Below are positions 1 through 8,007 of a stretch of 34,575 bases of DNA, piece by piece (the first letter of the stretch is position 1; each line of letters starts with the position of its first letter). Below the pieces are notes generated by a model that ran no database searches, was not told where the DNA came from, and saw only the letters and a list, made by a program, of their open reading frames with translations. Source of the DNA: Bacteroidales bacterium (lineage in GTDB: Bacteria; Bacteroidota; Bacteroidia; Bacteroidales; JAIORY01); assembly GCA_030630005.1 (NCBI GenBank), contig DAOVNY010000003.1:1-34575 (forward strand). Direction: 5' to 3'. A program made the translations under genes and the position numbers.

Positions 1-684
1 GGTATGTACACTGTAGCTTTAGCAGGGACTGTTGAAGCCGGTTTTTCTTCTGCTTTAACTAAAACAGATGATGTTGAACCTCCACCACAATATTTTGAAC
101 AACTTTACATGATTGGTGAAGGAGTTAGTGATTGGGATACTGATTTACCTACTGTTGCTGTATATGGTAATCCACAGTTATTCTGGAAAATTGTTTGGAT
201 AACAGAAGAATTGGAATTTAAATTCCGTCCTGATGATACCTGGGGTGGTGATGAGTTTGGATATGAAACTGACTTAGGTGCTGGTGAATATACCATAGGT
301 GAAACCAACTTAATAGTAGCTACAACCGGATACTATATGGTTGTTGTTGATTTAGAACTAAATAAAATTTCAGTTGTTGATCCAACTGTTTATCTTATTG
401 GTGATTGTGTTGGAGGCTGGGATCAAGCCGTTGCGGAAAACTTATTTACAGTTGACAACCCAAACGAAGTTGTTACTATAACTAAAGATTTGCTTGCCGG
501 TGATCTTAGAATGTATGCCGCACATCCTTATTTCTTTGATTGGTGGCACGTAGAATTTATGATTTTTGATAATCTTATTGAATTCCGTGCAGATGGTAAT
601 GATCAAGAAAGAATCACACTAACTGCCGGTACGTACACTATTGATCTTAACTTTAAGACAGGTGCCGGTTCTATTACTCAATAG
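1..684 (+). CDS. SusE/SusF-like outer-membrane glycan-binding protein, C-terminal part (5' truncated by window edge)
   Basis: ORF open at the window start; repeated 'YLIGDCVGGWD...' and 'MIGEGVSDWD...' domains with W/F/D-rich beta strands, ending GTYTIDLNFKTGAGSITQ, typical of SusF/SusE C-terminal domains. Confidence 0.75.
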   Translation, partial: GMYTVALAGTVEAGFSSALTKTDDVEPPPQYFEQLYMIGEGVSDWDTDLPTVAVYGNPQLFWKIVWITEELEFKFRPDDTWGGDEFGYETDLGAGEYTIGETNLIVATTGYYMVVVDLELNKISVVDPTVYLIGDCVGGWDQAVAENLFTVDNPNEVVTITKDLLAGDLRMYAAHPYFFDWWHVEFMIFDNLIEFRADGNDQERITLTAGTYTIDLNFKTGAGSITQ

Positions 685-689
685 AATTA

Positions 690-746
690 ATTCTTAACTA
701 ATAAAAAAAGCTCGCAAATTGCGAGCTTTTTTTATTAGTTAAGAAT
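690..746. terminator. Bidirectional intrinsic terminator: perfect 28-bp arms around a 1-nt centre
   Basis: ATTCTTAACTAATAAAAAAAGCTCGCAA-A-TTGCGAGCTTTTTTTATTAGTTAAGAAT between convergent genes; GC stem with A/T tracts on both sides. Confidence 0.9.
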
Positions 747-757
747 ATTAAACCTAT

Positions 758-1552
758 TTACAACTCCTTAATTTTTATATTCCTAAACCACACATCATCA
801 CCATGGTCCTGTAGTCCGATATAACCTTCTTCGGCAGTATTAATAAATTCTTCCCAGTCTTTAAATTTGCTGTTAGCACATAAGTCTTTCCAATCCTGTG
901 TCCAGAGATGATATTCAACAACATTTTCGCCATTCATAGTGTGAACAACAGTTCCGTTATAAACAAGGATATTTATTTTATTCCACTCCCCTGCCGGATT
1001 TGCATTTTGAGGAACAGCAGGAATAAGATCGTATAAAGCACCTGCCTGACGATTTCCATCTTTTCCAAGCTTTGCATCAGGATGTTTTGCATTATCCAAT
1101 ATTTGCATTTCGGGAGATGACTTCCAAATAGGAACTCCTTCAATTTCCTGAGCGAGATAAAATATTCCGCTATTTCCACCTTCCGAAACTTTCCATTCGA
1201 GAGATAATTCAAAGTTTTTGTATTTTTTATCTATGATGATATCTCCACCACCACCGGCTTCGCCCCTGCCTGATGACAAACAGTGGATAGTTCCGTCTTC
1301 TATCACCCATCCTTTTTCAGGGAAATTTTCTTTATTGTATCCTCTGAAATTATTTGATGTTTTACCATCAAAAATCAAAACCCAAGCATCATCAATTTCT
1401 TGTTGAGTGAGTGTATTGGAAGTTTGTTCGGATATTGTTGCCGTTTCTTCTTTTTGATTGATTTGCTCATCTTTTTGTTCACTTTTTGGAACACATGAGA
1501 ATAGTAGTGCAAACACGATTATTAAACTGCTAATATTTGTTAATCTTTTCAT
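758..1552 (-). CDS. DUF1080 (3-keto-disaccharide hydrolase-type) lipoprotein
   Basis: Lipobox ALLFSC; WVLIFDGKTSNNFRGY, NFELSLEWKVSEGGNSGIFY, GYIGLQDHGDDVWFRNIKIKEL motifs. Confidence 0.88.
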   Translation of the reverse strand: MKRLTNISSLIIVFALLFSCVPKSEQKDEQINQKEETATISEQTSNTLTQQEIDDAWVLIFDGKTSNNFRGYNKENFPEKGWVIEDGTIHCLSSGRGEAGGGGDIIIDKKYKNFELSLEWKVSEGGNSGIFYLAQEIEGVPIWKSSPEMQILDNAKHPDAKLGKDGNRQAGALYDLIPAVPQNANPAGEWNKINILVYNGTVVHTMNGENVVEYHLWTQDWKDLCANSKFKDWEEFINTAEEGYIGLQDHGDDVWFRNIKIKEL

Positions 1553-1619
1553 TTGTTTATATTTTTATTTGTTTGTTTTTGATGTTTTCTAAATCTGAAA
1601 TCTAAATTCTTAAATCTAA

Positions 1620-1742
1620 AGGAGGGTTCTAAAAATAGTGAAGTTCGAGGCGCAAGAAATTTTAAAACCGGATTTTACCTTTGTAAATGAGGATTTTAAA
1701 ATTTTGAAGCAACGAAGAAATTTGCATTTTTAGAACCCTCCT
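1620..1742. repeat. MITE-like palindromic element with perfect 17-bp terminal inverted repeats
   Basis: AGGAGGGTTCTAAAAAT (1620-1636) / ATTTTTAGAACCCTCCT (1726-1742), plus an internal dyad AAATTTTAAAA (1657-1667) / TTTTAAAATTT (1694-1704). Confidence 0.75.
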
Positions 1743-1746
1743 AAAA

Positions 1747-3237
1747 TCACAACTTCCATCCTTCCCGATAAGTATGCCTAACATACTCTTCGGCAGCAGG
1801 TTTTGCATCAATTGTATCATATTTAGTATCGAAATGCGGATGTCCGTTGATTACAGTAAATTTGTCGGAAGAAACCACTCTGATCTGATCATCAGCATTA
1901 ATATTTGTAACTCTCATATTTTCTCCATCCCAAAGTAATTTTCTTTTCAGGTCTTGCAAACGAATTGCGAGATTACCCATAACCACCATTTCAGTCAAAG
2001 GACCGGCATAATCAAAATTAGAACTTGGCAATAATCTATTATCAGGACTTTCTTTACAAGCTCTTACCCAATCCATTTCATGACCGCCTTTCCATGCATC
2101 TTTCACTCTACGAATTGTTTCCGGCGGACGTTTATAATCTTTATCAAGTTCTTCGGGAAGCAATACCGGATTTTGACCGTAACATCCACACATTAATTTT
2201 CCTTTTGATCCTACAAAAATAACTCCACCATTTCTGTCACCCAATATCTGTCCGTCTTTTAGTTCTTCCGGTCTTTCGGGTAATAATCCGCCATCGTACC
2301 ATGTTAATTTCACAGCAGGTAATTTTATATTTTTAATAGAATTACGCTTCGGAAACTCATAAATAATTTTTGAGGCATGAGGAGCACTTTCAGTATTTAC
2401 CTGTGTTGAGCTTCCCTGCACACTTATTGGTTTGCCAAGATTCAGGGCTTTAAAAGCCGGATCCATAATATGACAAGCCATATCGCCAAGAGCACCGGTT
2501 CCAAAGTCCCACCATGCACGCCAGTTCCAAGGTGTGTATGAAGGATGATAAGGACGGTATTTTGCAGGTCCTATAAATAAATCCCAGTCTAAAGTAGAAG
2601 GAACCGGAGGAGTTTCTGTTGGTTTTTCCAAACCCTGAGGCCATATCGGACGGTTTGTCCATGCATGGACTTCCTCGATCTCACCAATAGCACCATCCCA
2701 GATCAACTCACAAAGTTGTCGGATATCATCATTAGAGTTTCCCTGATTACCCATCTGAGTGGCTACCTTATATTTTCGGGCAGTTTCGGTTAAGACTCTT
2801 GCCTCATAAACCGAATGAGTTAAAGGTTTCTGAACAAATACATGTTTCCCTCTTCTCATTGCTTCAGCAGCAATAATAGCATGAGTATGATCAGGAGTAG
2901 CAACAACCACAGCATCAATTTGATCACCCATCTGATCAAACATTTTTCTATAATCCTTGAATTTTTTAGCATTAGGATATTTATTAAAAGTCCCGGATGC
3001 ATAATCCCAGTCAACATCACATAAGGCTACAATATTCTGAGAATTCAAATTATTGATATTAGTACCACCAATGCCGCCAACTCCAACGCCGGCAATATTT
3101 AATTTATCGCCGGGTGCAAAAGATCCCAAGCCTCCGATAGAAGCAAAACTTGGAAGAATAGTTAATCCGGCAGCTGCAGTTGCAACATTACCGATAAATT
3201 TCCTCCTTGAAATTTCATTACTATTTTTCTTTTCCAT
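1747..3237 (-). CDS. Gfo/Idh/MocA family oxidoreductase with twin-arginine-type signal
   Basis: SRRKFIGNVATAAAG signal; GVGGIGGTNINN, DAVVVATPDHTHAIIAAEAMRRGKHVFVQKPLTHSV. Start placed at MEKKN (3237); the track ORF extends to 3303. Confidence 0.9.
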   Translation of the reverse strand: MEKKNSNEISRRKFIGNVATAAAGLTILPSFASIGGLGSFAPGDKLNIAGVGVGGIGGTNINNLNSQNIVALCDVDWDYASGTFNKYPNAKKFKDYRKMFDQMGDQIDAVVVATPDHTHAIIAAEAMRRGKHVFVQKPLTHSVYEARVLTETARKYKVATQMGNQGNSNDDIRQLCELIWDGAIGEIEEVHAWTNRPIWPQGLEKPTETPPVPSTLDWDLFIGPAKYRPYHPSYTPWNWRAWWDFGTGALGDMACHIMDPAFKALNLGKPISVQGSSTQVNTESAPHASKIIYEFPKRNSIKNIKLPAVKLTWYDGGLLPERPEELKDGQILGDRNGGVIFVGSKGKLMCGCYGQNPVLLPEELDKDYKRPPETIRRVKDAWKGGHEMDWVRACKESPDNRLLPSSNFDYAGPLTEMVVMGNLAIRLQDLKRKLLWDGENMRVTNINADDQIRVVSSDKFTVINGHPHFDTKYDTIDAKPAAEEYVRHTYREGWKL

Positions 3238-3499
3238 ATTTTTATTTTTATTATAAAATGACTGAAATGACTGAAATTTAAAAATATCAATTCTTGGGTT
3301 CACTTCGAAAAGTTAACAAAAAGAAAATGCCACTAAGACACCAAGACTCAAAGAAACACAAAAAAAATCAATTATAAATATTTCTTTCTCCATCACTCCA
3401 TTACTCCATTTATTTCCCATATTTCCCTTATTTCCCTTACGACCAGAGGGAGTCCGTATGGATTCCCAATTTCAAATTTCCATTGCAAATTATTACTGA

Positions 3500-4519
3500 T
3501 CAGTTACCAAATGCTTTTTCAATTATTTCTATTGTTCTTGCAGCTTCTTCCGGTTTAACCATCATTTCCTTTCCCTTTTCCAGAACATCATAAACATTAT
3601 GATAAAAACCCTGATATCGCCCTGCTAAAGTTTTAATTTTCTTTTCAGAAATATTTCCGTCTTTTATTGTTTTCAATGAACCATAATATTTTTCAGAGTC
3701 CTTTCCCCAATCTTTCCCTCTTGGGATATTGCCGTTTTTCAAAGCTTCTTCCTGAGGATCAATACCGTATTTTACAAACTCACCATTATTCCCCTTCAAA
3801 ATAAATCTTGGACCTATTTTATCAACCAACATACCAGCCGTTAAAATTACTTTTAATTTTTCATATCTCAAAACCAGTCTGAAATAATCATCCACCTTGC
3901 TTTCTTTTCGTTGAGACTGAATATCTGCCTCAATTTTTTCAGGAAATCCGAATAATGATAATGCCTGATCAATTAAATGAGAACCGAGATCGAATAATAT
4001 TCCACTTCCGGGAAGGTTTTTATCTCTCCATGCATTGTCTTTAAATTTGGGGGCATATCTATCAAAATGAGCTTCGTACTCATACAATCCACCAAGAACA
4101 TTGTTTTCTATTAATTTTTTGATTGTAAGAAAATCTCCATCCCAACGACGGTTTTGATAAACAAATAATTTCAGGTTTTTTTCTTTTGCCAGATCAATTA
4201 GTTGTTTTGCTTCCGCAGAAGTTGGGGTAAACGGCTTTTCGACAACAACGTGTTTTCCTGCCAGCAAGGAGTTTTTCACCATTTCAAAATGAAGAGTATT
4301 TGGAGTAGTGATCACTATCAAATCAATTTCTTTATCATTCAAAAGATCAGAAATATTTCTGACAACAGCTACATAAGGATATATTTTTTGTGAATTATTA
4401 TGTTTTCGTTCAACTACTTTTATAAGTTCAAAATCAGGATTGGCATCAATAAAAGGAGCATGAAAAACCTTCCCCGACAAGCCAAAACCAACTAATCCTA
4501 CTATAATTTTTCTTGACAT
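3500..4519 (-). CDS. Gfo/Idh/MocA family oxidoreductase (cytosolic)
   Basis: VGLVGFGLSGKVFHAPFI, DLIVITTPNTLHFEMVKNSLLAGKHVVVEKPFTPTSAEA. Start likely MSRKIIVG (4519); the track ORF extends to 4543. Confidence 0.9.
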   Translation of the reverse strand: MSRKIIVGLVGFGLSGKVFHAPFIDANPDFELIKVVERKHNNSQKIYPYVAVVRNISDLLNDKEIDLIVITTPNTLHFEMVKNSLLAGKHVVVEKPFTPTSAEAKQLIDLAKEKNLKLFVYQNRRWDGDFLTIKKLIENNVLGGLYEYEAHFDRYAPKFKDNAWRDKNLPGSGILFDLGSHLIDQALSLFGFPEKIEADIQSQRKESKVDDYFRLVLRYEKLKVILTAGMLVDKIGPRFILKGNNGEFVKYGIDPQEEALKNGNIPRGKDWGKDSEKYYGSLKTIKDGNISEKKIKTLAGRYQGFYHNVYDVLEKGKEMMVKPEEAARTIEIIEKAFGN

Positions 4520-4551
4520 TTTATAAAATCTTATGTTTTGCAACTAATATT

Positions 4552-4738
4552 AGTGCCTAAAGTTTGGAGTGCCTAAAATGCCTAAAGTTATTGGTTATTA
4601 CTAATTAATGTAAAAATGTCAAACATTTTATATCCCTAAATCAAAACAAATTTATTTTCATAGAATAAACCCAGTCAAATTAGTTACTCAGTTTGTATTT
4701 CAAATAACTTTAGGCACTCCAAATTTTAGTTCACTTTA
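4552..4738. repeat. Inverted-repeat intergenic element
   Basis: TTTGGAGTGCCTAAA (4563-4577) and TTTAGGCACTCCAAA (4709-4723); TGCCTAAAGTTA (4579-4590) also complements TAACTTTAGGCA at the start of the right arm. Confidence 0.6.
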
Positions 4739-4760
4739 AGTACCAATTAAATCCAAAGCT

Positions 4761-5618
4761 TTATTCATTTAACATTTTACTCAAATTCCTATAACTAATT
4801 GAAACACTTTCTAATGGAGGTTTTCGACAAACATCCTGTTCAACAAAAAAGTATTTCATTCCTGATAGTTCTTTGTATTTGAATAACTCCTTAAAATCAA
4901 TTATTCCATTTCCAACTTCCGTAAAAAATCTTTCTTCACTATCTTCCATATCTTTTACATGCCATAGTTCAAATCGTCCGGGATATTTTTTAAAATAGGT
5001 GATCGGATCAAAACCTGCTTTAATTATCCAGTAAAGATCGAGTTGCATTTTAACCAATTCTTCATCAGTTTCTTTTAAAAGAACATCGTAAGGAATTATG
5101 CCTTCAATATTTACAAATTCAAAATCATGATTATGATAAGCAAATTGAACACCGGACTTTTTACATAACTCACCAATTTTATTAAAATCTTCAGCAAGCT
5201 TTTTATAACTGTCTATACTTTTTCTTTTTTCGACAGGCAACCAGGGAAGTACCAGATACTTAATTTCTGATTCACAGGTGTCATCAATTACTTTTTGAGC
5301 ATTATCAAACTCAAAACCTGCATGAAAACTTGGCAGAATCATACCGAGATCATTTACCATTCTTTTAAATTCTTTTGGTTTTAATCCGTAAAATTTACCA
5401 TTTGAATAACCGGCAGCTTCAACAGAATTATAACCAATTTGAGCAAGTTTTTTAAGAGTTCCGTACAGATCATCTTTTATCAAATCTCTGACAGAATAAA
5501 GTTGTAATCCAATCAGTAATTTTTTTGATCCGGGAAATGAACACATTTCAAAAGGAAAGATAATACTTCCTGCTGTTATTGCAGCTATTGACTTAATAAA
5601 GGTTCTTCGAGTTTTCAT
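4761..5618 (-). CDS. Sugar phosphate isomerase/epimerase-like TIM-barrel protein with exported-type leader
   Basis: MKTRRTFIKSIAAITAGS leader; GLQLYSVRDLIKDDLYGTLKKLAQIGYNSVEAAGY, FAYHNHDFEF, ELWHVKDM. The N-terminal extension in the track (to 5687) is encoded by a heptamer repeat and is probably not translated. Confidence 0.88.
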   Translation of the reverse strand: MKTRRTFIKSIAAITAGSIIFPFEMCSFPGSKKLLIGLQLYSVRDLIKDDLYGTLKKLAQIGYNSVEAAGYSNGKFYGLKPKEFKRMVNDLGMILPSFHAGFEFDNAQKVIDDTCESEIKYLVLPWLPVEKRKSIDSYKKLAEDFNKIGELCKKSGVQFAYHNHDFEFVNIEGIIPYDVLLKETDEELVKMQLDLYWIIKAGFDPITYFKKYPGRFELWHVKDMEDSEERFFTEVGNGIIDFKELFKYKELSGMKYFFVEQDVCRKPPLESVSISYRNLSKMLNE

Positions 5619-5626
5619 AATTATTT

Positions 5627-5661
5627 GAGTTTCGAGTTTTGGGTTTTGGGTTTCGGGTTTC
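5627..5661. repeat. G/T-rich heptamer tandem repeat (GRGTTTY x5)
   Basis: GAGTTTC GAGTTTT GGGTTTT GGGTTTC GGGTTTC. Confidence 0.8.
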
Positions 5662-5684
5662 GCCAGACATTTAACTTCCATTAC

Positions 5685-5740
5685 CATTACTCCATTACTC
5701 CATTACTCCATTACTCCATTACTCCATTACTCCATTACTC
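5685..5740. repeat. 8-bp tandem repeat CATTACTC x7
   Basis: Seven exact contiguous copies read directly. Confidence 0.95.
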
Positions 5741-5745
5741 CAAAT

Positions 5746-7329
5746 TTATACAATCCTTTTCTTCTCTTTATCCCAATACACTTTCCTGTTTTCGCGATAA
5801 GCAATTGTACCCATGTGTGATGTAATTGCGCCCTCAAAACCACGATCGATATTACAACTCGGCTGAGTTCCTTTTCTTATACAGTCAATCCATTCCTTAA
5901 TGTGAAGGTGAGTTGTATCAACCATTTTACCTCCGCGTTGAGTGTATAACAAACCTCTTCCGGCAAAATATTTTTCGGTAGGAGAAGATATTGCATCCAC
6001 TTTTTCTACTCCGGGAACATAAGTATAAAGCGGACTTGATGGGTCAAATATTCCTTTTTCAATCTTTTCTTTATAACGTGTAGAGTTACGATCGGCAGTT
6101 ATTGTAAGGGTATTGCCAAGTTCCATCGAAGCATCATGCCCCATAATCACTCTGCCTCTTTTACGACTGCTTGCCAGACTGGCACTATAAACTAAAGACA
6201 TATCCTTTTCGGGAAATTCAAAAACAGTTTGAAGTACATCAGGGACTGTCCGTCCATCCTTAAAGTGATAAATACCACCGGAAGAAATTGCGGAATCAGG
6301 AATTCCAATATCCATAATTTGATTTATCGCATCATACTCATGAGTAAGCAAATCACCTGATAATCCTGTGCTATAATCCCACCAGCAACGCCAGCGAAAG
6401 AACCTTTCGAGACTGAATTTATGATAAGGTGCATGTCCTATAAACTGATCCCAATCAATAGTCTGAGGATTAGCATCAGGGTGGATTTTATAAACCCATG
6501 CTCCGTTTGAAGTATTCCGGTTTGTAGTAACTTCAATTAAACTTATCTTGCCGAGAATATTTTTTTCAATTGCTTCACGGGCTTTAAAATAGCTCTCTGT
6601 TTGCCTCCCCTGATGACCAAGCTGAAAAACAATATTATTTCTTTTTACGGCTTCAACAACTTCATAAGTTTCCGTAGCTGTCCATGTCATTGGTTTTTCG
6701 CAATAAACATGTTTTCCTGCATTTGCAGCGTCAATTGTCATTCGTCCGTGCCAATGATCGGGAACAGAAATAATGACAGCATCAATATCATCAGCGGCAA
6801 GAAGTTCTTTGTAAGTCCGGTATCTTCTTGGTTCAGTTCCCATTTTCCCGACTGTTCCTTCCCTGTTAATATTTGAAGCTGCCTTTTGAGCATTTTCAGC
6901 ATAAACATCAAAAATATCACAAACACCATTTATAACAACATTAAGGTTTTCCTGTTGTAAGAAATTTTTATATCTTTTGTCGTTTTTATCCTTTAAAGCT
7001 TTTTCTTTCAGATCGTCAATATATTGGGGATGAGCGAAACCGGCACCACGAGCAAGATGTGGTCCACGAATTCCAAATCCTATTAATCCTAATCTTATTT
7101 GCTTTCCTCCGGCTGTTAATTCAGTTATTTCCGGTGCTGCGTGACTAAGATCAAGTTCTTCATTAATGGTAGTCCTAAGTATATTATCAAATTTATTTTT
7201 CCGGTAAACACCGTAAGCCATTGCACCCAGCACAGGAACAGTTGCTAATCCTTTTAAAATATCTCTTCTGGAAAATCTACCGGAATTGGTCTGATTTTGG
7301 TTTTTACTATCCTTTTGTCTCTCGTTCAT
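5746..7329 (-). CDS. Gfo/Idh/MocA family oxidoreductase with twin-arginine signal
   Basis: FSRRDILKGLATVPVLG leader; LGLIGFGIRGPHLARGAG, DAVIISVPDHWHGRMTIDAANAGKHVYCEKPMTWT. Confidence 0.9.
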   Translation of the reverse strand: MNERQKDSKNQNQTNSGRFSRRDILKGLATVPVLGAMAYGVYRKNKFDNILRTTINEELDLSHAAPEITELTAGGKQIRLGLIGFGIRGPHLARGAGFAHPQYIDDLKEKALKDKNDKRYKNFLQQENLNVVINGVCDIFDVYAENAQKAASNINREGTVGKMGTEPRRYRTYKELLAADDIDAVIISVPDHWHGRMTIDAANAGKHVYCEKPMTWTATETYEVVEAVKRNNIVFQLGHQGRQTESYFKAREAIEKNILGKISLIEVTTNRNTSNGAWVYKIHPDANPQTIDWDQFIGHAPYHKFSLERFFRWRCWWDYSTGLSGDLLTHEYDAINQIMDIGIPDSAISSGGIYHFKDGRTVPDVLQTVFEFPEKDMSLVYSASLASSRKRGRVIMGHDASMELGNTLTITADRNSTRYKEKIEKGIFDPSSPLYTYVPGVEKVDAISSPTEKYFAGRGLLYTQRGGKMVDTTHLHIKEWIDCIRKGTQPSCNIDRGFEGAITSHMGTIAYRENRKVYWDKEKKRIV

Positions 7330-7420
7330 AATTATTTATTCTAAATCTTTAATTATTCCCCCAAAGGGGAAGGAGCTACTTTGTATAAAATATATAGTTA
7401 TTATTTCTAATATTCAAAAG

Positions 7421-7933
7421 TTATTTTTTCACTGCCGACTGTTTACTTCCGACTTCCGACTTTTTTTTAAAAATCAATCTATCCATGCCAATAATCTTGC
7501 TTGTCGGAAAAACCAGTAACACAGCAAGAGTAACTAATTCAACAAATATTTTATTTACAATTAGATAATTCCCCTCTGTTGGGAGATTATAATCCAAACC
7601 GGGAAAAGGTGGATGAGACAGATAATACATTGTCAGTAAAACTATTCCTGCTATCTTAGCTATCCTGGCAAGGCAACCCAAAATAAGCCCCAGTCCAATT
7701 GCAATCAATCCATAGATATTCATAATATCAACAACATTAAGAACGCCTTGATCAGCAGCAATTGATTTATAAAAACCAGACATAAAACCCTGAGAATCCA
7801 TCAGGTATCCAAAACTTGACCATGCCGGATCAATCAATTTCACTAATCCTTCATACAAAAAAAGCCAGCCGATAATAACTCTTAATATTACAAGCATACT
7901 TAGCTGGCTTTTTGAATAATTCTTATTTTTCAT
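7421..7933 (-). CDS. DoxX-like membrane protein
   Basis: Four hydrophobic helices; RVIIGWLFLYEGLVKLIDPAW, GLIAIGLGLILGCLARIAKIAGIVLL. Confidence 0.85.
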   Translation of the reverse strand: MKNKNYSKSQLSMLVILRVIIGWLFLYEGLVKLIDPAWSSFGYLMDSQGFMSGFYKSIAADQGVLNVVDIMNIYGLIAIGLGLILGCLARIAKIAGIVLLTMYYLSHPPFPGLDYNLPTEGNYLIVNKIFVELVTLAVLLVFPTSKIIGMDRLIFKKKSEVGSKQSAVKK

Positions 7934-8007
7934 ATTTATTTTTTAATCTGTGAATCTGTGGCTATTTTTTATATAATTTTTCGCAGTGGACTCAATCTTA
8001 AATCAAA

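Noticed and set aside
105-308. Minus-strand 67-aa ORF within the SusE/F-like gene, and similar short shadow ORFs (973-1212, 2450-2662, 8379-8753, 8593-9138, 14261-14512, 16989-17257, 20208-20430, 23006-23757, 25005-25316, 28741-28932, 29584-29847, 31288-31539, 33237-33484)
   Set aside because: They lie inside or antisense to strongly supported genes, with no recognisable domains and biased composition expected of antisense or out-of-frame reading.
5685-5740. Possible CRISPR array (CATTACTC repeats)
   Set aside because: Units are 8 bp and contiguous with no spacers; no cas genes seen.
7365-7380. CCCCCAAAGGGGAAGG hairpin upstream of the Gfo/Idh gene at 5746-7329
   Set aside because: Very short stem without T-tract; could be a common low-complexity motif and is not supported as a regulatory site.
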